From: CAVXHQ01 sp963761735
GTDB lineage: Bacteria > Pseudomonadota > Alphaproteobacteria > Rhodobacterales > Rhodobacteraceae
DNA length: 64,000 nt
Direction: 5' to 3'
Assembly (NCBI GenBank): GCA_963761735.1
Contig: CAVXHQ010000007.1
Span: 62,001-126,000, forward strand
Shown: positions 28,312-35,654 of the stretch, piece after piece
How the letters are laid out: each line of letters begins with the position of its first letter
Numbering within the stretch: the first letter of the stretch is position 1
The notes under the pieces: generated by a model
Databases searched by the model: none
What the model saw: only the letters and a program-made list of their open reading frames with translations
What the model was told of the DNA's origin: nothing
Translations under genes and position numbers: made by a program

Positions 28312-29046
28312 ATGGAAGCGCTCGAAAACCTTCTACAACTTCCCTATCAGACTCTCGCGATCTTGGTCGCGGGATACCTGTCTTATCGTCTCGCGTATAC
28401 GGGCCGCGACACAACACACCGCACGCTAGACACGCTGGCGATTGCACTGGTGTTTGCATTTGTAGCGCAGGCCGCGTCAGCGGGCCTCTTGACCCTCTAC
28501 AACTGGAAATATCCGGTCCCATCGGGCGGCGAATTACCATTATGGGCGGGCTACGGGGCAAGCGTGGGCGGGATCATCGTCGCGCTACTGGTGGCGGCGG
28601 GGTGGCGCAAGTTCATTAACAAAGCTCTGCCATGGATTCTCAGAAAACTGCGGATTTCATCTGCTGATAGAAATCATGCCGCATGGGAAAGCGTGATTGC
28701 CAACGAAGACTCTGGCCCGTCTTCGATCACCATTGTGAAAAAGGATGGTGCAAAGGTAATGTCAGAGAAGTTAGCGGACTTCGAGAATGCACCGTTTGGT
28801 CCGGCAATTTTGGGCAATGACGGTTCTGTCGCAATCTACGTCACGCATTTCAAAGACAATAACGCAGAGGAATGGGAAAGCAACGAAGTTGACTATGCAG
28901 ACTGGGGGCCAGAGATTACGATTATCCCCTCAGATGAAATTGCAGAGATCAGAATTCGGCACAGCCGCAAGCCTTCCGTACTCAAGATGTGGGGTCGGAA
29001 AAAGGCTTCTATGACAACGGTCGGAACAGAGCCGGAAGAAAGCTAG
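28312..29046 (+). CDS. Three-helix membrane protein of the island, family unknown
   Basis: A 244-residue protein. Hydrophobic helices lie at about residues 12-30, 40-62 and 80-102; the C-terminal ~135 residues are cytoplasmic, with a possible beta domain (SGPSSITIVKKDGAKVMSEK) and a basic tail. I do not recognise a family; cell-envelope effectors of defence systems can look like this, but nothing here proves it. It is the only plus-strand gene of the island's native cargo and is convergent with the proline-rich array, 4 bp away. It contains one CCGC-GTCA-GCGG palindrome at 28472. Confidence 0.7.
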   Translation: MEALENLLQLPYQTLAILVAGYLSYRLAYTGRDTTHRTLDTLAIALVFAFVAQAASAGLLTLYNWKYPVPSGGELPLWAGYGASVGGIIVALLVAAGWRKFINKALPWILRKLRISSADRNHAAWESVIANEDSGPSSITIVKKDGAKVMSEKLADFENAPFGPAILGNDGSVAIYVTHFKDNNAEEWESNEVDYADWGPEITIIPSDEIAEIRIRHSRKPSVLKMWGRKKASMTTVGTEPEES

Positions 29047-29050
29047 AACG

Positions 29051-29155
29051 CTATTTCTTTGGCGGTGGTGACGACGAAGGGGCGCTAGGGATGGGTCTAG
29101 CGTTGTCGGGGATGTAGACGGGTCCGCCCCCTGACTGTACTTCAAGTGCTTGCAT
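29051..29155 (-). CDS. Proline-rich microprotein 5 (last in array)
   Basis: A 34-residue protein, MQALEVQSGGG to SAPSSSPPPKK, closing an array of five related tiny genes. The start at 29155 has AAAGGTAA 6 bp upstream, formed by the last codons and stop of the preceding gene. It differs from its paralogues by an N-terminus rich in hydrophobic and Gly residues and by an AAG-AAA-TAG end that gives no ribosome site, as expected for the last member. Confidence 0.6.
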   Translation of the reverse strand: MQALEVQSGGGPVYIPDNARPIPSAPSSSPPPKK

Positions 29156-29159
29156 GGCG

Positions 29160-29288
29160 TTACCTTTTGGGTGGTGGTGGCGAAGACGGGGCCGCAGGCA
29201 TAGGGCGGGTGTTCGTCTCAGGGATTGGGCGCGACGGTGGCGTAGATGGGCGTGGCGGCGTTGGCGGGGCAGATGGTTTGCTAGTCAT
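29160..29288 (-). CDS. Proline-rich microprotein 4
   Basis: A 42-residue protein, about 40% proline: MTSKPSAPPTPPRPSTPPSR then AAPSSPPPPKR at the C-terminus. Its terminal codons AAA-AGG-TAA double as the ribosome binding site of the next gene, which starts 4 bp after this stop. Its own start (29288) follows an identical AAAAGGTAA from the gene before it. Function unknown; such sequences suggest extended polyproline helices that bind SH3/WW-like or profilin-like partners, but no partner is evident. Confidence 0.65.
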   Translation of the reverse strand: MTSKPSAPPTPPRPSTPPSRPIPETNTRPMPAAPSSPPPPKR

Positions 29289-29292
29289 TGAT

Positions 29293-29421
29293 TTACCTTT
29301 TCGGCTTTGGGGGCGGCGATGATGCGGGTTTACTGGCAACCGGTTGCTGCGATCTTTCAATCACTACTCGTGAGCTAGACTGACGCGGCGTAGGTCTAGG
29401 TGTTTGTGTGGGCTTAGCCAT
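29293..29421 (-). CDS. Proline-rich microprotein 3
   Basis: A 42-residue protein: MAKPTQTPRPTPRQSSSRVV, then a short VIERSQQPV segment and the shared tail SSPPPKPKR. The start at 29421 lies 5 bp after the previous stop, with AAGAGGTAG as the ribosome site. The tail codons AAA-AGG-TAA again serve the next gene. Confidence 0.65.
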   Translation of the reverse strand: MAKPTQTPRPTPRQSSSRVVIERSQQPVASKPASSPPPKPKR

Positions 29422-29426
29422 GCTTT

Positions 29427-29567
29427 CTACCTCTTTGGTTTAGGTGGTGGGGGCGTTCCCGGCGCAGCGGAACGGGGCTGTCGTGATCCTTGAACCCGGC
29501 CAATACCCCCCTGACGCGGGACCGGCTTTGGCTTGGGCTTTGTCGGGGGTATCGGTTTCTTTGCCAT
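29427..29567 (-). CDS. Proline-rich microprotein 2
   Basis: A 46-residue protein: MAKKPIPPTKPKPKPVPRQG, a Gly/Arg/Gln middle and the shared tail GTPPPPKPKR. The MAK(K)P N-terminus is shared with microprotein 3, so these two are closest paralogues. Start 29567 lies 2 bp after the stop of microprotein 1, with AAGCGC as a weak ribosome site. Confidence 0.65.
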   Translation of the reverse strand: MAKKPIPPTKPKPKPVPRQGGIGRVQGSRQPRSAAPGTPPPPKPKR

Positions 29568-29569
29568 GC

Positions 29570-29707
29570 TTAGCGCTTTGGCTTGGGCGGCGGCGGCGCA
29601 GTCGGGGCGCTTGCCATCGGCTGTTGTGAATTGATCGAAATGCGCGAGTAATCCGGTTTTGCGACCATCATCTCGATTTGCTCAGTCTTGGTTTCTTCTT
29701 TGCTCAT
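29570..29707 (-). CDS. Proline-rich microprotein 1 (first in array)
   Basis: A 45-residue protein with an acidic N-terminus (MSKEETKTEQIEMMVAKPDY) and the shared tail ASAPTAPPPPKPKR. It leads the array; AGAGGGGCG upstream of the ATG at 29707 is a good ribosome site. An N-terminal extension that is not proline-rich suggests a folded or binding part plus a common tail. Confidence 0.65.
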   Translation of the reverse strand: MSKEETKTEQIEMMVAKPDYSRISINSQQPMASAPTAPPPPKPKR

Positions 29708-29979
29708 CTTCGCGCCCCTCTGACTCGACAGTTATTCAGAACATAAGGAAAACACGGCGGCTTTTCTAGCATGATCTGACCTAGGGACACGTGCTTAGCA
29801 CAAGATATTGGGTGCCGCCATATTGGTGTGTAATGAAAGCCGAGTGGCGGCGGGTTTGTCTTTTCGTTTATTGCTCCTTGAGACGATTCCACGCAACTTT
29901 TGACTAACAAAGATTTATTTGTAAGCTTCGGGCGCGCAGCCACTGTAAGGGTATTTGGAGCACCCGAAAAAGTGCACAG
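29708..29979. other. Leader between the TIR gene and the microprotein array
   Basis: About 270 bp, AT-rich. A 79-codon minus-strand frame (29704-29943) ends with a 4-bp ATGA overlap with the first microprotein but has no family resemblance or ribosome site, so it is not called as a gene. The stretch probably holds the promoter of the array. Confidence 0.45.
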
Positions 29980-30825
29980 TCACTCGGTGCGCGAAACTCC
30001 AAGTGTATGACGCACCGCCTTCTTGAGATTGTTGTCAACGTGAACGAGGGTATCCATTCCATTGTCAGCACCCATGCGACGGACAGTCATTTGGATACGT
30101 GCCTGCCCGCCTTGATCCGGGTCACCAAGGATGAATCCGCGCACGTCAGGCTTTGCAGTTGATAACAGCACTCTGAAATCCTCTGAGGTGCCAAGAAAGG
30201 CATCAACAATTTCCGCAGAAAAGCGGAAGCGTTCGTCATCCGTTTCAAGTTCATCGAATTCCGCGCCAGCATCGCCAAGCGGCAGCATAATCACTTGCGT
30301 CATTACGACATACGGAAGCTTCTCACTGTGATCGACAAACACCCACTCCATACCGTTCTGGCCTTCAAACGTCATGTGCGTCATTGACCAGTCGGTATGG
30401 AATTCGGGACTCTCAGTGCGGCTTTGCGCTGGATTGGATATGCGCTCCAAAGATCGAAGTAAAAGGCTAAGCTGTTCATCTTTATCTTTTCGAAGATCAA
30501 TCCAAAGTTTCTCGCGAAGGAAAAGCGGAATTTCACAGTCGTCCAACACAATTGGAATGACCAAAACTGATTTTTCTTCAAGTTCGCGAACAAGGCCCGA
30601 GCGCAGTTCCTTCTTGCACCATTCCGACTGCGTGGAGTTCTTCGATAGCAGAACCAAGAATCGCGTCCGCCCCGCCAAGCGCTTCTTCGATTTTTTCGAT
30701 TAGGGAATCACCGCGTTCAACTCCCATTGGTCTATCCAAACATTCTGCTTTGCTTGAACAAGTATTCTCGCCAATGACTCAGCGGTGTCCTTATCCGAAT
30801 GGTTGTAACTGATAAAAATGGGCAA
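29980..30825 (-). pseudogene. TIR-domain protein with two offsetting frameshifts
   Basis: The TIR domain starts at a TTG (30825, AAAAGG upstream): residues PIFISYNHSDKDTAESLAR, then VWIDQWELNAG where the Glu is the NADase-type catalytic residue, GDSLIEKIEEALGGADA, and LVLLSKNSTQSEWCKKEL. These three parts are in successive frames: a base is missing near 30710 and one is extra near 30655. The rest is open to 29980, with a C-terminal ~130-residue domain (FHTDWSMTHMTFEGQNGMEW onward) that I do not recognise. TIR NADases are common anti-phage effectors. It could be inactive, or the shifts may be sequence errors. Confidence 0.75.
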
Positions 30826-30912
30826 TGTTCCACGCCTTTTGATCAATTCCGAGTCTGCGGTGTACCATCATAAAGGCTACCGCAAGTAGAGACGATACCT
30901 CCAGACGGGAAT

Positions 30913-31169
30913 TGTTCCAACGTGTTCCGACATGTTCCAAAGGCATATTCTGCAAGCCTTTGATAATGTTAGGTTGTTCCAGTGTTCCAGTTGTTCCAGC
31001 CTATTTGCACTTACGGCAGATTTACGGCGTACCAGTGCGAGGGTGGTAGATGGTTCCCCTCAACTCTTGCCGATAAATTCCTTGGAACAACTGGAACATT
31101 GGAACAAGTCATTAAAATCAAATACTTACGTCATTCTGACGTTGGAACAAGCTGGAACAATTTGGAACA
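30913..31169. repeat. Putative replication origin: 12 iterons in mirror symmetry
   Basis: TGTTCCA (one TGTTCCG) occurs at 30913, 30923, 30933 and 30975, 30983, 30992; its complement TGGAACA occurs at 31083, 31092, 31100 and 31143, 31153, 31163. Spacings read 10,10 / 8,9 / 9,8 / 10,10, so the right half mirrors the left about position 31041 to within 1 bp. AT-rich spacers separate inner and outer groups (30940-30974, 31107-31142). Location on the 3' side of a primase-helicase gene is the arrangement known for phage-satellite origins (SaPI rep-ori, P4 alpha-crr). Origin function is inferred. Confidence 0.8.
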
Positions 31170-31211
31170 ATTTAATGAAAACAATGCTTTAGGCCATCAT
31201 GAGACGCGAAA

Positions 31212-31250
31212 GGCCCGCTGACGCGGGCCGTTCCACACCTTCCAAGGTGC
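31212..31250 (-). terminator. Terminator-like hairpins after the primase-helicase gene
   Basis: Read on the minus strand, CACCTTGGAAGGTG (about 31249-31236) precedes the strong stem GGCCCGC-GTCA-GCGGGCC (31229-31212), followed by TTTCGCG. The second stem is also a copy of the island's CCGC-TNAC-GCGG palindrome. It would insulate the origin from helicase-gene transcription. Confidence 0.6.
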
Positions 31251-31257
31251 CTATCCA

Positions 31258-33855
31258 TCACGTTTCAGGCGCAGGCAGCATCAATGGTTCAATACGTAGG
31301 TCATAGCACTGCACATTCTGTTCCAACACCGTCCAAGTATCGGCGTCATCTTCATTCGCGCGACGGTAGTAGCATTTGGAGCGCGCGCGCCGTGCCGTCA
31401 GCGGCTGACCATACAGGCGTTCGAACACCCGCGCCGGGTCTGTTTCCGCAGCCTGACGGCTGTCCCCGTGCCGCGTCACGAATTCATGCAACATGCGTTT
31501 CGGTATCAACGTCTGACCGGCAGAAAGATCGAAACGATACTTCTCAAGCCCGTCTTGATGTAGAAACTCACCGTCTTCCATCATCTGGGCGAACGCCCGA
31601 TATACCGGGCGCATGGTTTCTCGCTCCATCAACTTCCGGTCATGGGTTTCGGGGGCCATGAGAACATCGCTCCACTCCATGCCCGCGTCAGCGGGGTTAT
31701 AGCTCGCTAGTTCATGGAACAGCGCCCGCAGGCTCGCGCCTTCGATCTCCTTCCGCAGCATCTTGAAATAGGAAATGTTACCTTTCTGCCGGTTGGACAC
31801 GCGCCGAACAAAATAGCGCCGTTCGGACCCGTTGCCTTCGATGTTGATTGCGTCCGGATGATTGCTGTCGAAGACGTAGCGGGTGAATGAAGGCATCGTG
31901 ATAGGCTGAATGTTCTTCACCTCCACGTCGCATTCTTCATGGTCAACTTTGTGTTTCAGCGCATTTGCCACCCTTCTGTCACCAGAGAACACCGCTTCCT
32001 CTGAAACGCAGACAAGGTTCATGGCATGGCGCTGACCGGACCAGCGCCCGACAACTGCGTCTGCATCCCCGAACGTGGTACCGTAGGGATGCACCAGCGA
32101 ACGCAATAGGTGCCCGAACGTGCCTTTGCCAATGCCGCCTTCGCCCCAGATCACCAGTGCCGTCTTGGGCTTCTCACCGGGGCGCTGCACAAGATGCGCC
32201 ATCCAATGCCATAGCCACTTGAAATCTTCCGTATCACCAGCGCAGATCACGTCACGGATGAAGGCTTTCAGCGCATCGCAGTCACCGGGTTCCGGTTCAA
32301 CCGTGAAACCTCGAAAGAGGTTGTAGGTCGCAAGACCGATCTCAGCGGGATACGGGGCGAAGGCGGTGCCATCCCAACGTTTCGTCTGAGTAAAGAACAC
32401 GGGCACCGGGTTGATATTCTCCCGCCCGATAACCTCGCCTTCCTCGTTTCGGAGCGTGGTCGTTATCTTTCGATCCGCATACCAGTTGGTTAGCGCCGTT
32501 GTGCTCCACACTTCCAGCTTGGGCGGCTCACCGGGCATCAAGTGTCGTATGAACCGGCCTTCGCCGCCGATGTTCACGTATCGAAATCCGCGTTCGAGTG
32601 ACGCCAGCGCCGCGCCCATCGTGTCACCCAAAGACGCCGTGATATCAAACGGGGTATCGTCTTCCGCCTCTGTCTGTTCTGCGATGAAGGTGCGCGCCTG
32701 CGCTACTCGGTTCGGCAGGTAGTCGTCCGTAGCATAGCGTTTGACGTTCCGGTCATCCTTGCACGGCGCTGCAAAGATAGCATCGCGCAGCGTCTCTATG
32801 AGCGCGTCGTTATCGTCTCCACCTGTGGCGTAGTAGGACAGTGCCGCCTGATAGATGGTCTTGTCGAAGCCATGCAGACCCTCGCCGTGCCCCATCAAAC
32901 CGATGTATGCGTCAAAGCCACCGCTAACGCGGTCCTTACTCCCCTTAGCAGACCTTTTAGCACGGGCTTCTTTTTCGATCTTCGCATCTGCGTCCGCGCG
33001 ATGCTTGGTCGCTTCATAGGCCCGCTGCACAAGCCATTCCGGCGCGTCGGCAACCTCACATTCACCGGGCATGCAGCCTTCAAGCCAATCATAAGCGGTG
33101 CCGTTTGGATGCAGTGAAGGCGAGACAACAATCTGACCGTTTGCACCGCGCACATCCACGCCGGGGGCAATTGCGCTGGCAGTGTTTCGGATGTCCACAC
33201 CGGGCGCGCGAAAAATAAGGTGACGTCCGCCTGAGCCGGTCACGGATTCCCATGTCTTTGGAGCGGGGCCATGCTCCGCTTCCAAGTCTGCCCATGCTTG
33301 CAGTCCCTCTGGCCCATCAAGGTCAATGACCATCAGTCCGCATCCATCGGGGAAGACCACCGACAAATTTCGCGGCGCATTGATTGGCGCGAACGGATAA
33401 ACGTTGCCCTTGCTATCTGCGGGATACTCGCCTTCGCCACGCCAAGCTTGCGAGATTTCGTCGTGATCCCGCGTGGCACGGTTCTGCCACCCCGTCCCAC
33501 GTGGAATCTTGACCTGACCGACGGGACCAGTTCCCTTTCCATTGTGTTTTAGTCCGTGGGAGTCGATCACGTGCAGGCCAGCGTCAGCGTAGGCATGTGC
33601 GGCTGCAAGTGTGGCGACGTTGTGTCCATCGGCGCGGCCCGCAAGTTCAATAATCGCTTTGTCTATATACTTCTGCGGAAGTCGCTCTGCGAACCGCTTG
33701 TAGAACGCTTTTGCCTCTGGCGTCTTGTAGGGGCTATTGCGTTCGCGGAGTTTGCGAAACACATCATTTGTCGCCCGTGCGGCTTCTAGATAGTCAATAT
33801 CATCTGACACATTTTCGCTATCCGCCAAGGCGGTTATTTCACTCTGTTTTTTCAT
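31258..33855 (-). CDS. Primase-polymerase / SF3 helicase replication protein
   Basis: An 865-residue replication initiator-type protein. Residues ~80-290 are an archaeo-eukaryotic primase (bifunctional primase/polymerase) domain: catalytic Asp pair in LMVIDLDGPEG (178-180), then GSGGRHLIF with the conserved His. Residues ~540-720 form a virus-type (D5/SF3, DUF5906-like) helicase: Walker A IWGEGGIGKGTFG at 570-580, Walker B-like VCVSEEAVF, and arginine-rich RRYFVRR. Start 33855 is preferred (an upstream codon adds 11 unsupported residues). Such proteins initiate replication of satellites and integrated plasmids by binding iterons; here the iterons lie just downstream. Confidence 0.9.
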   Translation of the reverse strand: MKKQSEITALADSENVSDDIDYLEAARATNDVFRKLRERNSPYKTPEAKAFYKRFAERLPQKYIDKAIIELAGRADGHNVATLAAAHAYADAGLHVIDSHGLKHNGKGTGPVGQVKIPRGTGWQNRATRDHDEISQAWRGEGEYPADSKGNVYPFAPINAPRNLSVVFPDGCGLMVIDLDGPEGLQAWADLEAEHGPAPKTWESVTGSGGRHLIFRAPGVDIRNTASAIAPGVDVRGANGQIVVSPSLHPNGTAYDWLEGCMPGECEVADAPEWLVQRAYEATKHRADADAKIEKEARAKRSAKGSKDRVSGGFDAYIGLMGHGEGLHGFDKTIYQAALSYYATGGDDNDALIETLRDAIFAAPCKDDRNVKRYATDDYLPNRVAQARTFIAEQTEAEDDTPFDITASLGDTMGAALASLERGFRYVNIGGEGRFIRHLMPGEPPKLEVWSTTALTNWYADRKITTTLRNEEGEVIGRENINPVPVFFTQTKRWDGTAFAPYPAEIGLATYNLFRGFTVEPEPGDCDALKAFIRDVICAGDTEDFKWLWHWMAHLVQRPGEKPKTALVIWGEGGIGKGTFGHLLRSLVHPYGTTFGDADAVVGRWSGQRHAMNLVCVSEEAVFSGDRRVANALKHKVDHEECDVEVKNIQPITMPSFTRYVFDSNHPDAINIEGNGSERRYFVRRVSNRQKGNISYFKMLRKEIEGASLRALFHELASYNPADAGMEWSDVLMAPETHDRKLMERETMRPVYRAFAQMMEDGEFLHQDGLEKYRFDLSAGQTLIPKRMLHEFVTRHGDSRQAAETDPARVFERLYGQPLTARRARSKCYYRRANEDDADTWTVLEQNVQCYDLRIEPLMLPAPET

Positions 33856-33873
33856 TCTAAGTACCTGTGTTAA

Positions 33874-33902
33874 TTGACATTTAACCACTTACGTGGTACT
33901 GT
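33874..33902 (+). promoter_or_regulatory. Sigma-70-type promoter with operator, opposite to the helicase gene
   Basis: TTGACA (33874-33879), a 17-bp spacer and TACTGT (33897-33902) form a good promoter on the plus strand. The spacer holds a palindrome ACCAC-TTAC-GTGGT (33884-33897), a likely operator. It points away from the helicase start into a non-coding stretch ended by a terminator. Confidence 0.6.
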
Positions 33903-33907
33903 CATGA

Positions 33908-33975
33908 TGTTGATTGATTGATCGCCCCCGCCCGTCGTACCTGTGACGGGAGTTCGGGGGCGATCATTTTTTATT
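33908..33975 (+). ncRNA. Putative counter-transcript small RNA
   Basis: A transcript from the 33874 promoter would start near 33909 and end at the T-run after the hairpin, giving about 65 nt. It is antisense to the region between the helicase start and the upstream small-gene operon, all transcribed on the minus strand. The position and size resemble copy-control or immunity RNAs of plasmids and satellite phages. No direct evidence of expression is available. Confidence 0.5.
33919..33972 (+). terminator. Strong intrinsic terminator on the plus strand
   Basis: The stem TGATCGCCCCCG (33919-33930) / CGGGGGCGATCA (33955-33966), with an inner CCCGTC / GACGGG pair, is followed directly by six T (33967-33972). 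No annotated plus-strand gene ends here, which argues for a dedicated short RNA. Confidence 0.85.
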
Positions 33976-34060
33976 GTGCAGCAACATGATTAAAAAATCG
34001 TCTACGATATCACTTAACCCACTGACAAAAATAGATAATAATTTCGCTTAGGCTTGCTTC

Positions 34061-34342
34061 TCAGAGATATACAGACTCGAAACACGCGCCTTTCCAGTTC
34101 TTCGCACCGCCCCGATGCGTTCCCAAAGGTTCACAAAAACTGGCAACGTATTCCGTCAACACCGATGCCGAGAACGGGGACTCGTGATGCTTCATCACGT
34201 AGGCTGTAAGTTCGCGCACATCATTGCAGACAATACCCGTTGCCGGGTCGCCGTGGATGTTAACCCGCAATGGGAATGAAATAGACGCGCCGCCTTTTTC
34301 CATAAGTTCGGCGGATTTGCGGTCCAGTCGCAGTTCAATCAT
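34061..34342 (-). CDS. Island hypothetical protein (93 aa)
   Basis: A 93-residue protein starting MIELRLDRKSAELMEKGGAS, with FPLRVNIHGDPATG and VRELTAYVMKHHESP. No known family is recognised. Its ATG overlaps the stop of the upstream gene by 4 bp, so it is translated in an operon with it. Position directly upstream of the replication gene suggests early or regulatory function, by inference only. Confidence 0.65.
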   Translation of the reverse strand: MIELRLDRKSAELMEKGGASISFPLRVNIHGDPATGIVCNDVRELTAYVMKHHESPFSASVLTEYVASFCEPLGTHRGGAKNWKGACFESVYL

Positions 34343-34746
34343 CGCCCAGCCAAATTTGCGTTTGCATCCGCAAGAGCCGCAGCGTCCAGCACGAATGAAG
34401 CCGCGTCCGAGTCCGCCCAGAGATAGCGTTGCCCTCGCTGGATGCGCATCGCACCACATAGACGCGCGGCCATGACCATTTCGGTGTCAGTCACGTTGAA
34501 AAATTCTGACAAGCTGGGAATTTCGAAAATCACATCCATCGGCGTGGCAAGGTCGCGGTCCACAAGTAAACGGTTGGACAGGTCCAGAACGCGATTCACG
34601 TCTAGTTCGGGATGCACGATTAGGTCCGCAAAGGCTTCGCGCGCCGCCGCTTCTTGAGGGTCACAGTCTTTCGATGCGAGGGCCTTGCAGAGGGCTACGT
34701 GGCTTTCGCTGCGCTCGCGCATGCTATTGAAATTAAGGGGGATCAT
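34339..34746 (-). CDS. Island hypothetical protein (135 aa)
   Basis: A 135-residue, mostly helical acidic protein (MIPLNFNSMRERSESHVALC; VNRVLDLSNRLLVDRDLATP; FFNVTDTEMVMAARLCGAM). No recognisable domain. Coupled by ATGA to the 93-residue gene downstream. An internal ATG (eight codons on) is an alternative start; neither has a strong ribosome site. Confidence 0.65.
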   Translation of the reverse strand: MIPLNFNSMRERSESHVALCKALASKDCDPQEAAAREAFADLIVHPELDVNRVLDLSNRLLVDRDLATPMDVIFEIPSLSEFFNVTDTEMVMAARLCGAMRIQRGQRYLWADSDAASFVLDAAALADANANLAGR

Positions 34747-35015
34747 CTGTCAGTTGTCCATTTTGGAAACTCCTAGCGGTCGGGATAGGATAGTTGGGGA
34801 TTTGACTTCCCGCACATCGTCGGAATGGTCGGGAAGTTCGGGCGGGCCGATGACCTACCCACTAGGTCACCGGCCCTATCGCAGGTGTGGAGAAATCACC
34901 GGCGGATTGTTTGGCATCCGTGCAATCCAATGCAGGTGGGGGTTAGCCACCGGACGCCGCGCACCTCATACCGCCCAGCACGTTTAGAACGCACTCGGGG
35001 CGAGCGGGTGAAGGT
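34747..35015. other. Gap within the small-gene operon
   Basis: About 270 bp without a supported gene; only very short frames are present. It may hold an internal promoter for the two genes downstream. Confidence 0.4.
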
Positions 35016-35330
35016 CTATTCTGTTTGTTTGACGCCGCCGCAAGTTGCGCAAATTTCGTTTTGGTCCACCGCAGAGAAGAACCGGGACAAAGCGGCGATG
35101 TTGATATCGGGGTCGTTCTGTTTAGCCACTGCCCGCGCCTCTGGATTCTCAAGAAACGGTTCAAGACGCTTTAATAAAGAGGAAAGCAAATCTGACTCCC
35201 GGATTACGCGCTCGACACTGCTATCGTCGTCCGTCATTTTTTCGGCATGGTATCGAAGCTGTTTCAAACTTTCGCGGACCAAGAACACACTGTTAGTTGC
35301 AACACGATTGGGGATGGTTAGGTCTGACAT
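35016..35330 (-). CDS. Island hypothetical protein with C-terminal CxxC
   Basis: A 104-residue protein (MSDLTIPNRVATNSVFLVRE onward), mainly helical, ending ICATCGGVKQTE. The single CATC pair could bind metal with a partner or be structural. The ATG at 35330 is preferred to a GTG at 35336 because GGGGAG lies 9 bp before it. Its 5' end overlaps the 3' end of the truncated upstream gene by 13 bp. No family recognised. Confidence 0.6.
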   Translation of the reverse strand: MSDLTIPNRVATNSVFLVRESLKQLRYHAEKMTDDDSSVERVIRESDLLSSLLKRLEPFLENPEARAVAKQNDPDINIAALSRFFSAVDQNEICATCGGVKQTE

Positions 35331-35569
35331 CGGCACACTCTCCCCGTAATCTCATTAAGCTTATCGGCTAGATCATCGGGCGCGTCAGGCTTGATATCGT
35401 GTTCTTCCTGATACTTGCTCAATCGCCCGGTGTTGTCTGACCAGACTCTGCGCAATTGTTCCAATCGCAAAGGGCTGACGGCACTAGCCTTTCCGACGAT
35501 GTAGGCCCGGTGAAGGGAATCGCTTACTTCGCCAAACAGCTTGAGTACGTCCGCCTTGGTGTAACTTTC
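35318..35569 (-). pseudogene. Small island gene truncated by IS66
   Basis: The C-terminal 83 residues (ESYTKADVLKLFGEVSDSLH to NEITGRVCRCQT) of an unrecognised protein. The frame runs back into the IS66 left end, where the native 5' part should be, so the start seen inside the IS is not original. Confidence 0.55.
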
Positions 35570-35654
35570 GTAACCGTACGGTCTCCCTGCACTGCCGCGC
35601 ATAGGGAGTGAGGGATAGTGTCCGCTTAGGATAGCGGACACTAAGGGGCGATCG

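Larger units (their letters stand above)
30849..31257. other. Intergenic region containing the putative origin
   Basis: No gene is present. It holds the mirror-symmetric iteron array (30913-31169) and the helicase-gene terminator hairpins (31212-31250). Frames across it encode only repeat-derived peptides. Confidence 0.8.

Noticed and set aside
29704..29943. A 79-codon frame overlapping the first microprotein by ATGA
   Set aside because: The overlap looks attractive, but there is no ribosome site, family match or composition bias to support it.
30913..31169. Possible CRISPR array
   Set aside because: The repeats are only 7 bp with 1-3 bp or ~35 bp spacing and switch orientation; there are no cas genes.
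30932..31221. Short plus-strand frames (79-86 codons) in the iteron region
   Set aside because: Their sequences are mostly translations of the repeated TGTTCCA/TGGAACA boxes and lack ribosome sites.
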